Shown here: piece after piece, positions 8,409 through 16,845 of the stretch
Layout: every line of letters starts with the position of its first letter
Position numbering within the stretch: the first letter of the stretch is position 1
DNA from: Bacteroidota bacterium
GTDB lineage: Bacteria; Bacteroidota; Bacteroidia; Chitinophagales; Saprospiraceae
Assembly: GCA_024642665.1 (NCBI GenBank)
Contig: JAHEAR010000008.1
Coordinates: 44,053 to 108,052 of the forward strand
Direction of reading: 5' to 3'
Length of the DNA stretch: 64,000 nucleotides
Notes under the pieces: generated by a model
What the model was told of the DNA's origin: nothing
The model's database searches: none
The model's input: the letters and a program-made list of their open reading frames with translations, nothing else
Translations under genes and position numbers: made by a program

Positions 8409-8455
8409 GTAGCTATTTGGCTACAAATATATATGAAGTCATTTGGCTACGCAAA
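8409..8455 (-). promoter_or_regulatory. arsR promoter with overlapping palindromic operator
   Basis: On the minus strand there is TTTG (8455-8452), a 20-base spacer and TATATTTG (8431-8424). This matches the Bacteroidota -33/-7 consensus TTTG-N19-21-TAnnTTTG. The inverted repeat GTAGC-TATTTG-GCTAC (8409-8424) begins right after the -7 box, and its half ATTTGGCTAC recurs at 8441-8450, inside the spacer. The arsR ATG is at 8405, so the leader would be only about 10 bases. The layout fits repression by the ArsR product. Confidence 0.65.
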
Positions 8456-8536
8456 TAATCAGGAGATTTTTTTTGAAAAAACCTAAATAAAGAATTTGCT
8501 GGAGGGGTCATAAGATTCAATGCAAGAAGCATTGAA

Positions 8537-8590
8537 ATAAAAAAGCCGGAAACGTTTTGCCGTTTTGTAAATGGCACGCTTCCGGCTCTT
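8537..8590 (-). terminator. Rho-independent terminator of the sulfatase gene
   Basis: An 11-bp stem with one wobble pair (AGCCGGAAACG at 8544-8554 against CGCTTCCGGCT at 8577-8587) is followed on the minus strand by a T-rich run. It lies just after the sulfatase stop and before the arsR promoter, separating the two units. Confidence 0.8.
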
Positions 8591-8628
8591 CTAATTTGTT
8601 CGGTTACATCTATGCTGTAAGAACAGAC

Positions 8629-11076
8629 TTAATGTGACATCATGATTCTTTTTGCTTCCGCTTCCAGATTGACATAAGGAGTGCCTTCAACAGTAACACC
8701 TACACCAAAAATAGTGCCTCCGTGAAATTCGCCTGGAGATTGATAAAGTTCACTGACCGCATCACCGCTATCATAGCCTATACAAAGTCCGTCGCCGGAA
8801 AGCGTGAATTTGGCGGGTTGTGTTTTCATCGGACCTTCGGCAACAACCTTATCATCAATGTAAAGTTTCATCTGTCCTAATGATTCGCCATGTTCGCCGG
8901 CATTTTCACGAATGAATTCCATTCCAACGGTGTATTTTCCTGGTTTCAGGTCCTCTTTTGAAGTATAAACCTGTTCCGGTTTTATCCCAAGGAAATTGTA
9001 GACATAGTAAAGTTTATGATTCTTTATGAATAAAGCATGACCACCAAATCGTGAGCCGTGGGCAAAGATGACACCGCTTGCACTGGTCTCAGTAATTTCA
9101 ATATTGGCGAGAATTTTGTAATTTCTTCCGCGGACATTGACAGCTACTCCTTCAGGTACGGGTGATGTATTGGGGTAATAAATGTATCGGTCACTTTTCT
9201 TTTCCTGTGAGGGACGTTCTTGTCCCAGCACCTCAGCCGCACTGCGATCATCGAGTGGCAACACTTTGTTTATTTCTGCCTGGTGAAACCATTCATCCAC
9301 TAATTCTTTTAGTTTTTCAGGATTTTCTTCTGCCAGGTTTTTGGTTTCAGAACGATCCGCATCCACGTTATACAATTCCCATTTATCTTCATCAAAATGG
9401 CTTTTGCCACTAATAGGCGAATGGACGGCAGCGGCCTTCCAACCATCTTTCCAGATACCTCTTGTCCCTAACATCGCATAATACTGAACTTTCTTCTGGG
9501 TAGGATCATTAGGCTTGGCATCAAAGGTATAGGTCATGGAAACTCCGGAGAGTGGCGTTTGCTTAACGCCATTATATACTTCAGGCATTTCGAGACCACA
9601 TGCTTCCAAAAGGGTAGGGACAATATCTACTGAATGGTGATATTGATTTCTGATTTCACCTCTTGCTTTAATTCCTTTTGGCCATGAGATCACGAGTGGA
9701 TCATTGGTTCCGCCTGCATATTGACTGTATCGTTTAAACATTTTAAAAGGAGCGGAAAATGCTGCTGCCCATCCGGTAGGAAAATGGTTGTAGGTGTCGG
9801 GGCCTCCAAGCACTTCAAGATATTTCATATTTTCTGCTAACTCATCGGGATATCCATTAAAGAATTTATTTTCATTGACGGATCCGTTGGGACTCCCTTC
9901 ACCTGAAGCACCGTTATCGGCTGCATAAAGTACAATGGTGTTCTCTAATTGTCCGGTTTGTTCAAGGTAATCTATAATCCTTCCAATTTGAACATCCGTA
10001 TACTCAGAAAATCCTGCATATACTTCTGCCATTCGTGAAAATAGTTTCTTCTCATCTGCGTTCAATTCCTCCCATGGGCGCACATAATCTCCAGGATTAG
10101 CCATGTCTTCCGGCATTGGATTAAATCCTGCCATTTCTGTATCCTCCGGCAGGATTCCTCTTTCTTTCATTCGTGTGACTACCCATTTTCGGTAAGCATC
10201 GTACCCATCATCAAACTTGCCTTTATATTTTTCGATGTATTCTTTAGGGGCATGATGTGGTGCATGATTGGCCCCGGGATTAAACCACATATAAAATGGT
10301 TTTGACGGGTTTGTAGAATTTTTGTCACGCAGCATTTGAATAGCTTTATCCGCTAAGTCCTTGGATAAGTGATAACCTTCTTCCGGTGTAGCCGGTGCTT
10401 CAATGAAATGATTATCTTCTACAAGATCCGGATACCAGTTATTAGTTTCTCCTCCGAGGAATCCATAAAAGCGATCCCATCCGTTTTGTGTCGGCCATTC
10501 ACTCCGACTACCTCCCGGGGCAACATCTTGTTCAGGGACATTATGATTTTTTCCTATCCAGAAAGTACTGTAGCCGTTGTCTCTAAGTATTTGCGCAAAA
10601 GGAACACAATCAGGCGGTACTCGTCCATTGGCTCCGGGGTAGCCTGAAGCAGCTTCTGTGATAGCAGCCATTCCATTTAAGTGATGATTTCTTCCGGTCA
10701 GAATAGTTGAGCGAGTAGGAGAGCACAAGGCAGTCGTATGCCATTGTGTATAAGTTAATCCATTCGCTGCAAGTTTGTCCAAGGTCGGCATGTGTATGGC
10801 ACCCCCATAAGGAGACCATGCACCTAACCCTGTATCATCATATAGAATAAACAGGATATTGGGCGCACCTTCAGGTGCAGATTTTGGTGTATAAGGGGTC
10901 CAGTCTTCTTTCGAATCTCGAATGTCCAGAGCAATTTTCCCTTTGAATCCGGAAGCATCAGATTGCTGCTCGGCTGGTTTTTCAGCGGGCTGGCATCCCC
11001 CAAGTGCAAAAAGTAAAAATAAGGCACTGAATAACCTGATGGTATTTTTTAATTCAATTTTTTTCATTGTTATCAT
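8629..11076 (-). CDS. Type I sulfatase, lipoprotein (arylsulfatase family)
   Basis: An 815-residue exported enzyme that hydrolyses sulfate esters. The leader ends in the lipobox LGGC (Cys28). The metal-binding start of the domain reads ILFILYDDTGLG (Asp80, Asp81). The maturation signature CSPTR at residues 118-122 provides the Cys that is converted to formylglycine, followed by STILTGRNHH. YAADNGASGEGSPNG contains later metal and substrate residues. The last 160 residues form a beta-rich domain with IYIDDKVV-like motifs. An ATG three codons further in (11067) is an equally good start. The gene stands alone between a terminator and a non-coding gap, with no sulfatase-maturing enzyme in the window. 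The substrate is unknown. Confidence 0.93.
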   Translation of the reverse strand: MITMKKIELKNTIRLFSALFLLFALGGCQPAEKPAEQQSDASGFKGKIALDIRDSKEDWTPYTPKSAPEGAPNILFILYDDTGLGAWSPYGGAIHMPTLDKLAANGLTYTQWHTTALCSPTRSTILTGRNHHLNGMAAITEAASGYPGANGRVPPDCVPFAQILRDNGYSTFWIGKNHNVPEQDVAPGGSRSEWPTQNGWDRFYGFLGGETNNWYPDLVEDNHFIEAPATPEEGYHLSKDLADKAIQMLRDKNSTNPSKPFYMWFNPGANHAPHHAPKEYIEKYKGKFDDGYDAYRKWVVTRMKERGILPEDTEMAGFNPMPEDMANPGDYVRPWEELNADEKKLFSRMAEVYAGFSEYTDVQIGRIIDYLEQTGQLENTIVLYAADNGASGEGSPNGSVNENKFFNGYPDELAENMKYLEVLGGPDTYNHFPTGWAAAFSAPFKMFKRYSQYAGGTNDPLVISWPKGIKARGEIRNQYHHSVDIVPTLLEACGLEMPEVYNGVKQTPLSGVSMTYTFDAKPNDPTQKKVQYYAMLGTRGIWKDGWKAAAVHSPISGKSHFDEDKWELYNVDADRSETKNLAEENPEKLKELVDEWFHQAEINKVLPLDDRSAAEVLGQERPSQEKKSDRYIYYPNTSPVPEGVAVNVRGRNYKILANIEITETSASGVIFAHGSRFGGHALFIKNHKLYYVYNFLGIKPEQVYTSKEDLKPGKYTVGMEFIRENAGEHGESLGQMKLYIDDKVVAEGPMKTQPAKFTLSGDGLCIGYDSGDAVSELYQSPGEFHGGTIFGVGVTVEGTPYVNLEAEAKRIMMSH

Positions 11077-11469
11077 TTCTGTATTTAAATAATTATAAAA
11101 ATTATCCCACTGGGAATTGGTTTTTTGTGGTTAATATTCTTCCGGGGACTTTCAGCATAAAAATACAAAGGTTCTCCAGAATCAATAGAACGCAGTTATA
11201 GGTTTATCTTTCCTTCTTAACGATAGGCAATGAAAGGTATCTGACAGGTGCATTATAGTTGCCTAATCAACTATGTAAAGCCTTGATTATGAGTGCAATG
11301 AAATAAAACTAACTACCATAAGCCTGACCAGAACAACAGGAATATTCTATTGTGTGATCATTTTGAGTGGATTATTCAGTGGATTTAGAGCTTTTTCTTT
11401 TTTGTAATTCGTTTTCATATTCTGTTTAAAGATTTGGGTTGTACACTCAGAAAGGAGACCAGAATATAT
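11077..11469. other. Non-coding gap upstream of the sulfatase gene
   Basis: These 393 bases hold no convincing reading frame, RNA gene or long inverted repeat. The sulfatase promoter should lie here, but no full TTTG/TAnnTTTG pair is visible. Confidence 0.5.
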
Positions 11470-12117
11470 TTATAGTGGCGCATTAAGCGTATGATGGATA
11501 AGGTATTCCATAAGTTTTGCTCCTTCATTCAGAACACTGCCACCCGTTGGATCCTGAGATAATACACCTATTCCTCCTTCGCCGAAATATAATTGGTTGC
11601 GCACTAAAAACGTAAGACGTGCATTTCCCTGCTTTGGGTAAGGCAAACGTTCACCATCCCACGCACCTATCTGTGAAACAACATTTTGGCTGGCGGCGAA
11701 GAGCGCATGAATAAGTTCGGTCGATTCTTTTGTTTGCGTTTCCCAAATAATAACCTTGCCTGTATAATTAATATACCTGGCAGTACCATCCGAATAGGCA
11801 GCAAGAACATCCAATCCTTCAGGCAGACTTACTTCAATAATAACACCCAATAAGTTATTACTGTCCGACAGTTTTCTGAGTTGATGATATGCCAGGATTT
11901 TGATTCGTGATTCGGTGTGGTCATCATTGATCAGTTCGAATAGCTGTTCATCTGTTGAAGGGGATATGAGGAGCTCCCAGGGGTGTTTCGTTTTGTCCGC
12001 AAGGGTGGAAGAATAATATTCAATGTCATCACAGAAAAGAAGTTCATAAAGCCGGTTTGTAGCTTCATCCTGATAAGGTTTGCCAGCATGTTGATGAAGG
12101 ATTCCGAGGTATACCAT
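11470..12117 (-). CDS. Uncharacterised cytoplasmic protein
   Basis: About 215 residues with no signal peptide or membrane segment. The start chosen is the ATG at 12117 (MVYLGILHQH); an in-frame ATG exists at 12180, but the extra residues look non-conserved. The sequence is mixed alpha/beta, with LGVIIEVSLPEGLDVLAAYSDGTARYINYT split by a predicted turn, and a C-terminal GGSVLNEGAKLMEYLIHH. I do not recognise the family. It lies downstream of the malic enzyme gene on the same strand, at 120 bp. Confidence 0.7.
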   Translation of the reverse strand: MVYLGILHQHAGKPYQDEATNRLYELLFCDDIEYYSSTLADKTKHPWELLISPSTDEQLFELINDDHTESRIKILAYHQLRKLSDSNNLLGVIIEVSLPEGLDVLAAYSDGTARYINYTGKVIIWETQTKESTELIHALFAASQNVVSQIGAWDGERLPYPKQGNARLTFLVRNQLYFGEGGIGVLSQDPTGGSVLNEGAKLMEYLIHHTLNAPL

Positions 12118-12240
12118 GATAGTAATTTGAAACTGGAGATGGTGTTGAAAATCAGACCAAACCACTTTGCAAAGGCTCAATTACTTTAAGGGGTTTTGCC
12201 AGCCTTTCAAAAAACTAAATATAGTATTTATTAGGTGGAT

Positions 12241-13854
12241 TCAATAGCTTGGGTTGTACATCATATCTGCGATAAATTGTTTAAGATCTTTCGGTAGTTC
12301 CTTTCCGGCAAGGCCCAGATCGTATGCTTGTTGAGCGACTTCTACAGCAATTTGTAAAGAAACATTTCGGATATCATGCAGAGGTGGATAAAGTGTTCCA
12401 TCCTCAATCGATTGATCACTAACTAGCAGAGCCAAAGTTTTGGCAGCCGTCAGAAAAAGTTCGTCAGTGATTTTGGTGGCGCAACAAGCCACCGCACCAA
12501 GACCGATTCCCGGAAAGATATAGGCATTGTTGCCCTGACCCGACCGGAATGTTTTGCCATTGTAAGTCACAGGCTCGAATGGACTGCCACTGGCAAAAAC
12601 AGCTTTTCCTTTGCTCCAGCGATATGCCTCTTCTGCCGTGCACTCTGCTCTGTCTGTGGGGTTGGAAAGCGCAAAGATGACGGGTTGCTCATTGATAGCA
12701 CACATGGTTTCTATGACTTCCCTGGTGAAAGTGCCCGCAGCTCCTGTGGCCCCAATCAGAATATGCGGCTTGACTAAATGAATGACTTCCATCAAACTCA
12801 ACTTCGGTTCATGATGGGTATAAGTGAGGTTTGGGTCCATTTTGTCTACCCGTTCTGAGGTGATCAGGCCTTTAGAGTCCACAAACCGAAGTCTGCTGTA
12901 AGCCTCTTTTTCAGTGAGTCCTTCCAGCTGAAGAGCGGAAGCCATCAAATCAGCAATTCCGGTCGATGCTGAACCGGCGCCTAAAAACATGATTCGCAAA
13001 TCAGCTAAGGCGTGTCCGGTTATTCTGCAAGAAGCATAGATACCTGCCAGTACAACGGCGGCAGTCCCCTGAATATCATCGTTAAAACATAAACTACGAT
13101 TTCTGTATTTTTTTAACAAAGCATAAGCATTAGGGGTCTGGAAGTCCTCAAATTGAATTAATGCATTTGGGAATTTTTGCTGTACCGCTAAAATGAATTC
13201 CTCCATCAAATCAAAATAGGCCTGACCCGCTAATCGCTGATGTGGATAGCCCAAATAGAGCGAGTCTTCCAAATACTCCTGGTTGTTCGTGCCCACATCA
13301 AACATGACCGGCAGGCATTGATGCGGGTGAATTCCTGCACAGGCAGTGTATAATGTTAATTTGCCGATTGGAATTCCCATTCCATTGGCCCCCAGATCAC
13401 CGAGGCCAAGGATGCGCTGTCCGTCCGTGATGACGATGACACGGATATCGGTTTGCGGCCAGTTATCCAGGAGCCTACTGATCTCCCCTTTATCTTCAGG
13501 GGTGATAAATAATCCTTTCGTTTGTCTGAAAATGTGCGAGAATTCTTTGCAGGCCTGTCCAACCGTAGGGGTATAGATGATAGGCATTAATTCCTTTATG
13601 TGATGAATCACAGCACTGTAGAATAATCTTTCATTACGGTCTTGCAAGGCATTCAAAAACACATAACGTTCAAGGTTTGAATCCTTTCGTCTGATATTTT
13701 CCATCACCCGCTGGATTTGCGTTTTCTGAGTGGTGATGGCATACGGGAGTAATCCTCTCAGACCCAGCTGTTCACGTTCTTCTCTGTTGAATGACGTGGA
13801 TTTATTCAATGCTCTGTCATTCAGGACTGCGCGTCCTTTTTTTGTCTGTTCCAT
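12241..13854 (-). CDS. maeA: NAD-dependent malic enzyme
   Basis: A 537-residue cytoplasmic enzyme that oxidatively decarboxylates malate to pyruvate. The N-terminal domain has ERYVFLNALQDRNERLFY and IIYTPTVGQAC, the active-site Tyr region of large-type malic enzymes. Next come VITDGQRILGLGDLGANGMG and FEDFQTPNAYALL, the metal-binding acidic segment. CFNDDIQGTAAVVLAG leads into the NAD fold LGAGSASTGIADL, and FALSNPTDRAECTAEEA closes the substrate site. The length matches the SfcA/MaeA family. It stands in a single-gene context; the 419-bp region upstream probably holds its promoter. The choice of NAD over NADP is by family resemblance. Confidence 0.93.
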   Translation of the reverse strand: MEQTKKGRAVLNDRALNKSTSFNREEREQLGLRGLLPYAITTQKTQIQRVMENIRRKDSNLERYVFLNALQDRNERLFYSAVIHHIKELMPIIYTPTVGQACKEFSHIFRQTKGLFITPEDKGEISRLLDNWPQTDIRVIVITDGQRILGLGDLGANGMGIPIGKLTLYTACAGIHPHQCLPVMFDVGTNNQEYLEDSLYLGYPHQRLAGQAYFDLMEEFILAVQQKFPNALIQFEDFQTPNAYALLKKYRNRSLCFNDDIQGTAAVVLAGIYASCRITGHALADLRIMFLGAGSASTGIADLMASALQLEGLTEKEAYSRLRFVDSKGLITSERVDKMDPNLTYTHHEPKLSLMEVIHLVKPHILIGATGAAGTFTREVIETMCAINEQPVIFALSNPTDRAECTAEEAYRWSKGKAVFASGSPFEPVTYNGKTFRSGQGNNAYIFPGIGLGAVACCATKITDELFLTAAKTLALLVSDQSIEDGTLYPPLHDIRNVSLQIAVEVAQQAYDLGLAGKELPKDLKQFIADMMYNPSY

Positions 13855-14273
13855 ATGTACTGATGACTCAGTGTTTATTTTAGCCTGATGGATTAAATCA
13901 AATTTGAATGTAGTGATTTGGAGCTATACCGCATGGCGTAATGATTTCCTCGTACTTAGCAAGATGGACTTTTTTCTGTCGTGTTTTCATGAATGAACTT
14001 ACGCAGATGATGGATTGTATTGCATTTGAATTGAACGAGTGCTAAAGCAGATAAGGTAATACTAATGCCGGATTTGAATATTCAAAGATTCTGTTTTCAA
14101 AGGATAAGATGAAAAGGATTCCGGGGAGCAGACCTTTTCGGAATAAATCTATTGGATAGTAAAATTACAACATTTCCGGTTTTAAGGTTTAATTAAAGCA
14201 AGACTTTAACAGGATCAAAGAATCTTCGGGAGAAAGAGGAGGAATAAAACAGGCAATGGAAAAAGCCCGCTCG
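13855..14273. other. Non-coding gap between malic enzyme and dehydrogenase genes
   Basis: These 419 bases contain no supported gene. The sequence is AT-rich with several stop codons in every frame and no strong terminator hairpin. Confidence 0.5.
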
Positions 14274-15323
14274 TTAGTTTATTGAAGTAGTCTTCCTACG
14301 GGTAGTTTTGTAATACGCAATTGTTCTGGCCATTGCTTCCTCTTCTGAATATTTTGGAGCATAATTTAAATCGATTTTAGCTTTATCTGCGGAAAAGGTA
14401 AAATCGGAACATGTATACGTAACAGCAAATCGGGTGAATTTTGGATTGATCTTCACAATGGGTGAAATCAGAAAAGCAAAAAATTCAGTCAATCCACCAA
14501 TGCTGTAAGCAAGCCATCCCGGCAGCCAAAGATTTTTCGGCCATATGTTATACCCGGCCCCGATCACCACGCGGTCAAAAAATTTAAAGAAGTTAGTGCC
14601 TGGGCCATCAGTGATGAAATAGGCATTTCCGGCAACCACGGATGGTTGATGGATTAGCGCTTTAGCAGCAAGCAGATGGGCATAGGCCATATTGCGAACA
14701 TAAACGTGCTGGCACAAGGATTTGCCATTCCCTAAACGAACATAGAATCCTTGTTTAGCCATGTCTATCAATGAATCAATATGGTAAGGATCTCCTTCGC
14801 CATATACGTCGGATGGTCGAAGAACGCATGTTTTCAATCGATCACTGTTGGCCTTTTTGACCAGTATTTCAGCGTGTTGTTTGCTTTCACAATAAGCATT
14901 GATAGGTTTTTGGGGATATGGAGCGGATTCATCAATATCCACTAATGACTTCCCGGTGAAGACAGCATCCAGCGAACTTGTATAGACCAGATAAGGTACC
15001 TTGTTTTCGATGCATGCCTTAATGACATTTTCTGTTCCACCGAGATTGATATCAAGGACTTCTTCGGGTCTGGTTGAGCCCCAGTCCACGATGGCGGCTG
15101 AATGGATGACAACATCCACACCGTTGCACGCTTTGCTTAGAAGTTCCTTATCGCGAATGTCTCCCTGGATAAAGCGGAGGCTTTCAGATTGCATTTGGTA
15201 ACGCGGCAATTTCATATCAACCACTCGAAGATGAAAATCCTTTGTGTTTTTGTTATCCTCCAATAATTCATCGACAATCGCCGTCCCTAAAAATCCTGAT
15301 CCTCCGGTCACTAAATAGATCAT
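14274..15323 (-). CDS. NAD(P)-dependent 3-beta-hydroxysteroid-dehydrogenase-like epimerase/reductase
   Basis: A 349-residue extended SDR. The cofactor motif is TGGSGFLG (residues 6-13), with VVIHSAAIVDWGS after it. The catalytic pair is in NAYCESKQHAE (YxxxK). LRPSDVYGEGDP and LCQHVYVRNMAYAHLLAA are characteristic of the 3-beta-HSD/NSDHL branch that acts on sterols or other 3-hydroxy alicyclic substrates. A hydrophobic stretch near residues 255-285 (LAYSIGGLTEFFAFLISPIV) suggests membrane association, also seen in that branch. It precedes a small membrane-protein gene. The actual substrate is unknown. Confidence 0.85.
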   Translation of the reverse strand: MIYLVTGGSGFLGTAIVDELLEDNKNTKDFHLRVVDMKLPRYQMQSESLRFIQGDIRDKELLSKACNGVDVVIHSAAIVDWGSTRPEEVLDINLGGTENVIKACIENKVPYLVYTSSLDAVFTGKSLVDIDESAPYPQKPINAYCESKQHAEILVKKANSDRLKTCVLRPSDVYGEGDPYHIDSLIDMAKQGFYVRLGNGKSLCQHVYVRNMAYAHLLAAKALIHQPSVVAGNAYFITDGPGTNFFKFFDRVVIGAGYNIWPKNLWLPGWLAYSIGGLTEFFAFLISPIVKINPKFTRFAVTYTCSDFTFSADKAKIDLNYAPKYSEEEAMARTIAYYKTTRRKTTSIN

Positions 15324-15380
15324 ATCTGTATAAGTAGGTTCATAAGGGTGAAAAGATTAGCGATGGGTGAGATTCTCAGA

Positions 15381-15767
15381 TTAATTTCGGGTTTGATAGA
15401 GCAAATATATTCCCAAGCCAAATATCAATGGAACAGGAGCCGCGTGTCGCAAAGAGGAGATCCAGCCAATGGAAGAGCTGAAGACTATAAAGTCAGTCAG
15501 TGGTACGATGGAGCCAATCAGCATGACTATTCCAAGTGCTCTGATTTGATTAGAAATGGCCAGCATTGTGATCATCAGCCCAATGGATAATTGCCGGATA
15601 CCCATAGCCAGCGCCATAGGCTCCTTGAGTAGGTCGATCTCTGTGATGTCAAATAAAGTGGCTGCTGCATTGGGGAATCCTAAAATCATCATCCCGGATA
15701 CAATTAGAAATATACCAGGGAATAAACATAAGGATCTTGCGCGATTAATATTTTTAGTAGTTGCCAT
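15381..15767 (-). CDS. Small four-helix membrane protein (DUF4267-like)
   Basis: A 128-residue protein with four hydrophobic segments, at about residues 13-37, 54-78, 81-97 and 107-124. It resembles the DUF4267 group of small integral membrane proteins (GIRQLSIGLMITML follows a short loop). It lies 57 bp upstream of the 3-beta-HSD-like gene on the same strand and is probably co-transcribed with it. No function is known. Confidence 0.72.
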   Translation of the reverse strand: MATTKNINRARSLCLFPGIFLIVSGMMILGFPNAAATLFDITEIDLLKEPMALAMGIRQLSIGLMITMLAISNQIRALGIVMLIGSIVPLTDFIVFSSSIGWISSLRHAAPVPLIFGLGIYLLYQTRN

Positions 15768-16034
15768 TATTAATGATATACGATGATTAATGCGGATACC
15801 GATTCATTTTACTTTTAGAATCCATGAGTTTTATATATGCCTCTCCATTTGACCTGCAACATAATTAATATTCCAAAACTATATGGTACTATGTTATAGA
15901 TGGCTCATTGCATGATGAAGTAGCATTTTTTCTGTGTATGTTTTTTTTGGCGCATTTAACGGAAGATTAAGCGCTCCTGTTATTCATTTGAACAGCCAAA
16001 TAATTTCCTGCTATTGATATAGAATTAACTCAAT

Positions 16035-16055
16035 ACCGATCATTCAAAGGTCGGT
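16035..16055. promoter_or_regulatory. Imperfect palindrome ACCGATC-N7-GGTCGGT
   Basis: Seven-base arms with one mismatch flank ATTCAAA. A second, tighter element (CCGAC-TTG-GTCGG, 16157-16169) lies 110 bp downstream. Both sit in the divergent gap ahead of the TonB-receptor module and look like related binding sites for one regulator. No regulator gene is adjacent. Confidence 0.4.
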
Positions 16056-16077
16056 CTAATTAGTAGTCCGGAATGGC

Positions 16078-16103
16078 AAAAATTCGCAGAAGGCCGAATT
16101 TTT
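16078..16103. promoter_or_regulatory. Perfect 9-bp inverted repeat, possible hairpin
   Basis: AAAAATTCG and CGAATTTTT are exact reverse complements separated by 8 bases. The A-rich left and T-rich right flanks would make it a bidirectional terminator-like hairpin, but it sits in a gap between divergent genes, so an operator or leader structure is also possible. Confidence 0.5.
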
Positions 16104-16156
16104 CACGGTTGCAGTTCACCTGTCATCCTTGTAAACCTTACAATTATGCATCATTT

Positions 16157-16169
16157 CCGACTTGGTCGG
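16157..16169. promoter_or_regulatory. Palindrome CCGAC-TTG-GTCGG
   Basis: A perfect 5-bp inverted repeat with a 3-base spacer, about 38 bases before the TTG start of the next gene. It shares the core (A)CCGA/TCGG(T) with the element at 16035. Confidence 0.4.
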
Positions 16170-16206
16170 TTCTTTTACGTCCATATTTATTTTGGGATGA
16201 GTAACT

Positions 16207-16770
16207 TTGGCTCCTGTAAAGCAATTCATTCATTATTTCTTGAAAAAAGTTGTTGGCATAGTACTCTTAGCATTTCTGGCCATCCCGTTTTTGGGGACCT
16301 ATGGTTGGCTGAGATTACAACGCAACACGATCAGGCGCCAGGTAAAGGAGATGATCATTACCGGGATGGACGAGGAAACACTAACCTTGTTTAAGTTTAC
16401 GGAAAGTGAGTTGGAGACGGACGTGCGATGGGTGCATCATCAGGAGTTTCGATACAAGGATCAGATGTTTGATGTAGTCAAAAGACAAGAAATTGACGGA
16501 TTACATTATTTGTGGTGCTGGCCGGATGAGAAGGAGTCTCAAATTTCTAATCAACTGGATGCTCTTGTGGCATATGCCTTGGGGAATAATCCACAGCAAA
16601 GAGAGCGGACAAACCGTTTGAGCAATTTTCTAACGAATCTGTTTTACACTTCCCCTAAGCCTTTAGTTGCCCTGCTTTATCCCGAAAAGTTACTTCCGGA
16701 TACTAGTGGTCATTTTAGATACATATCGCTTTTACTATCCCCGCCTGTACCACCTCCTGAGATGAGTTAG
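16207..16770 (+). CDS. Single-pass membrane protein upstream of a TonB receptor
   Basis: A 187-residue protein with one N-terminal transmembrane helix (VVGIVLLAFLAIPFLGTYGWL, around residues 15-35) followed by a basic segment RLQRNTIRRQVKEMI and a soluble domain with FKFTESELETDVRWVHHQEF, FRYKDQMFDVV and LHYLWCWPDEKE. No in-frame ATG precedes the helix and a stop lies at 16198, so TTG at 16207 is the only plausible start that keeps the helix. Similar small proteins commonly sit next to metal-type TonB receptors in Bacteroidota. A role with the receptor is inferred from position only. Confidence 0.7.
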   Translation: MAPVKQFIHYFLKKVVGIVLLAFLAIPFLGTYGWLRLQRNTIRRQVKEMIITGMDEETLTLFKFTESELETDVRWVHHQEFRYKDQMFDVVKRQEIDGLHYLWCWPDEKESQISNQLDALVAYALGNNPQQRERTNRLSNFLTNLFYTSPKPLVALLYPEKLLPDTSGHFRYISLLLSPPVPPPEMS

Positions 16771-16845
16771 CATTTGTTAACGATCAACTAAGCAGCCTTT
16801 AGACAAGGGTTGCATTATCTATTTACATAGTGCAAAAGAATCATC

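Noticed and set aside
15996-16010. A 15-base sequence CCAAATAATTTCCTG shared with 54128-54142
   Set aside because: One or two such matches are expected by chance in 64 kb, and the flanks do not align, so it is not called as a repeat or attachment site.
16202-16209. TAACTTTG as a promoter -7 box overlapping the TTG start at 16207
   Set aside because: It has no -33 partner and would exclude the only start that keeps the transmembrane helix.
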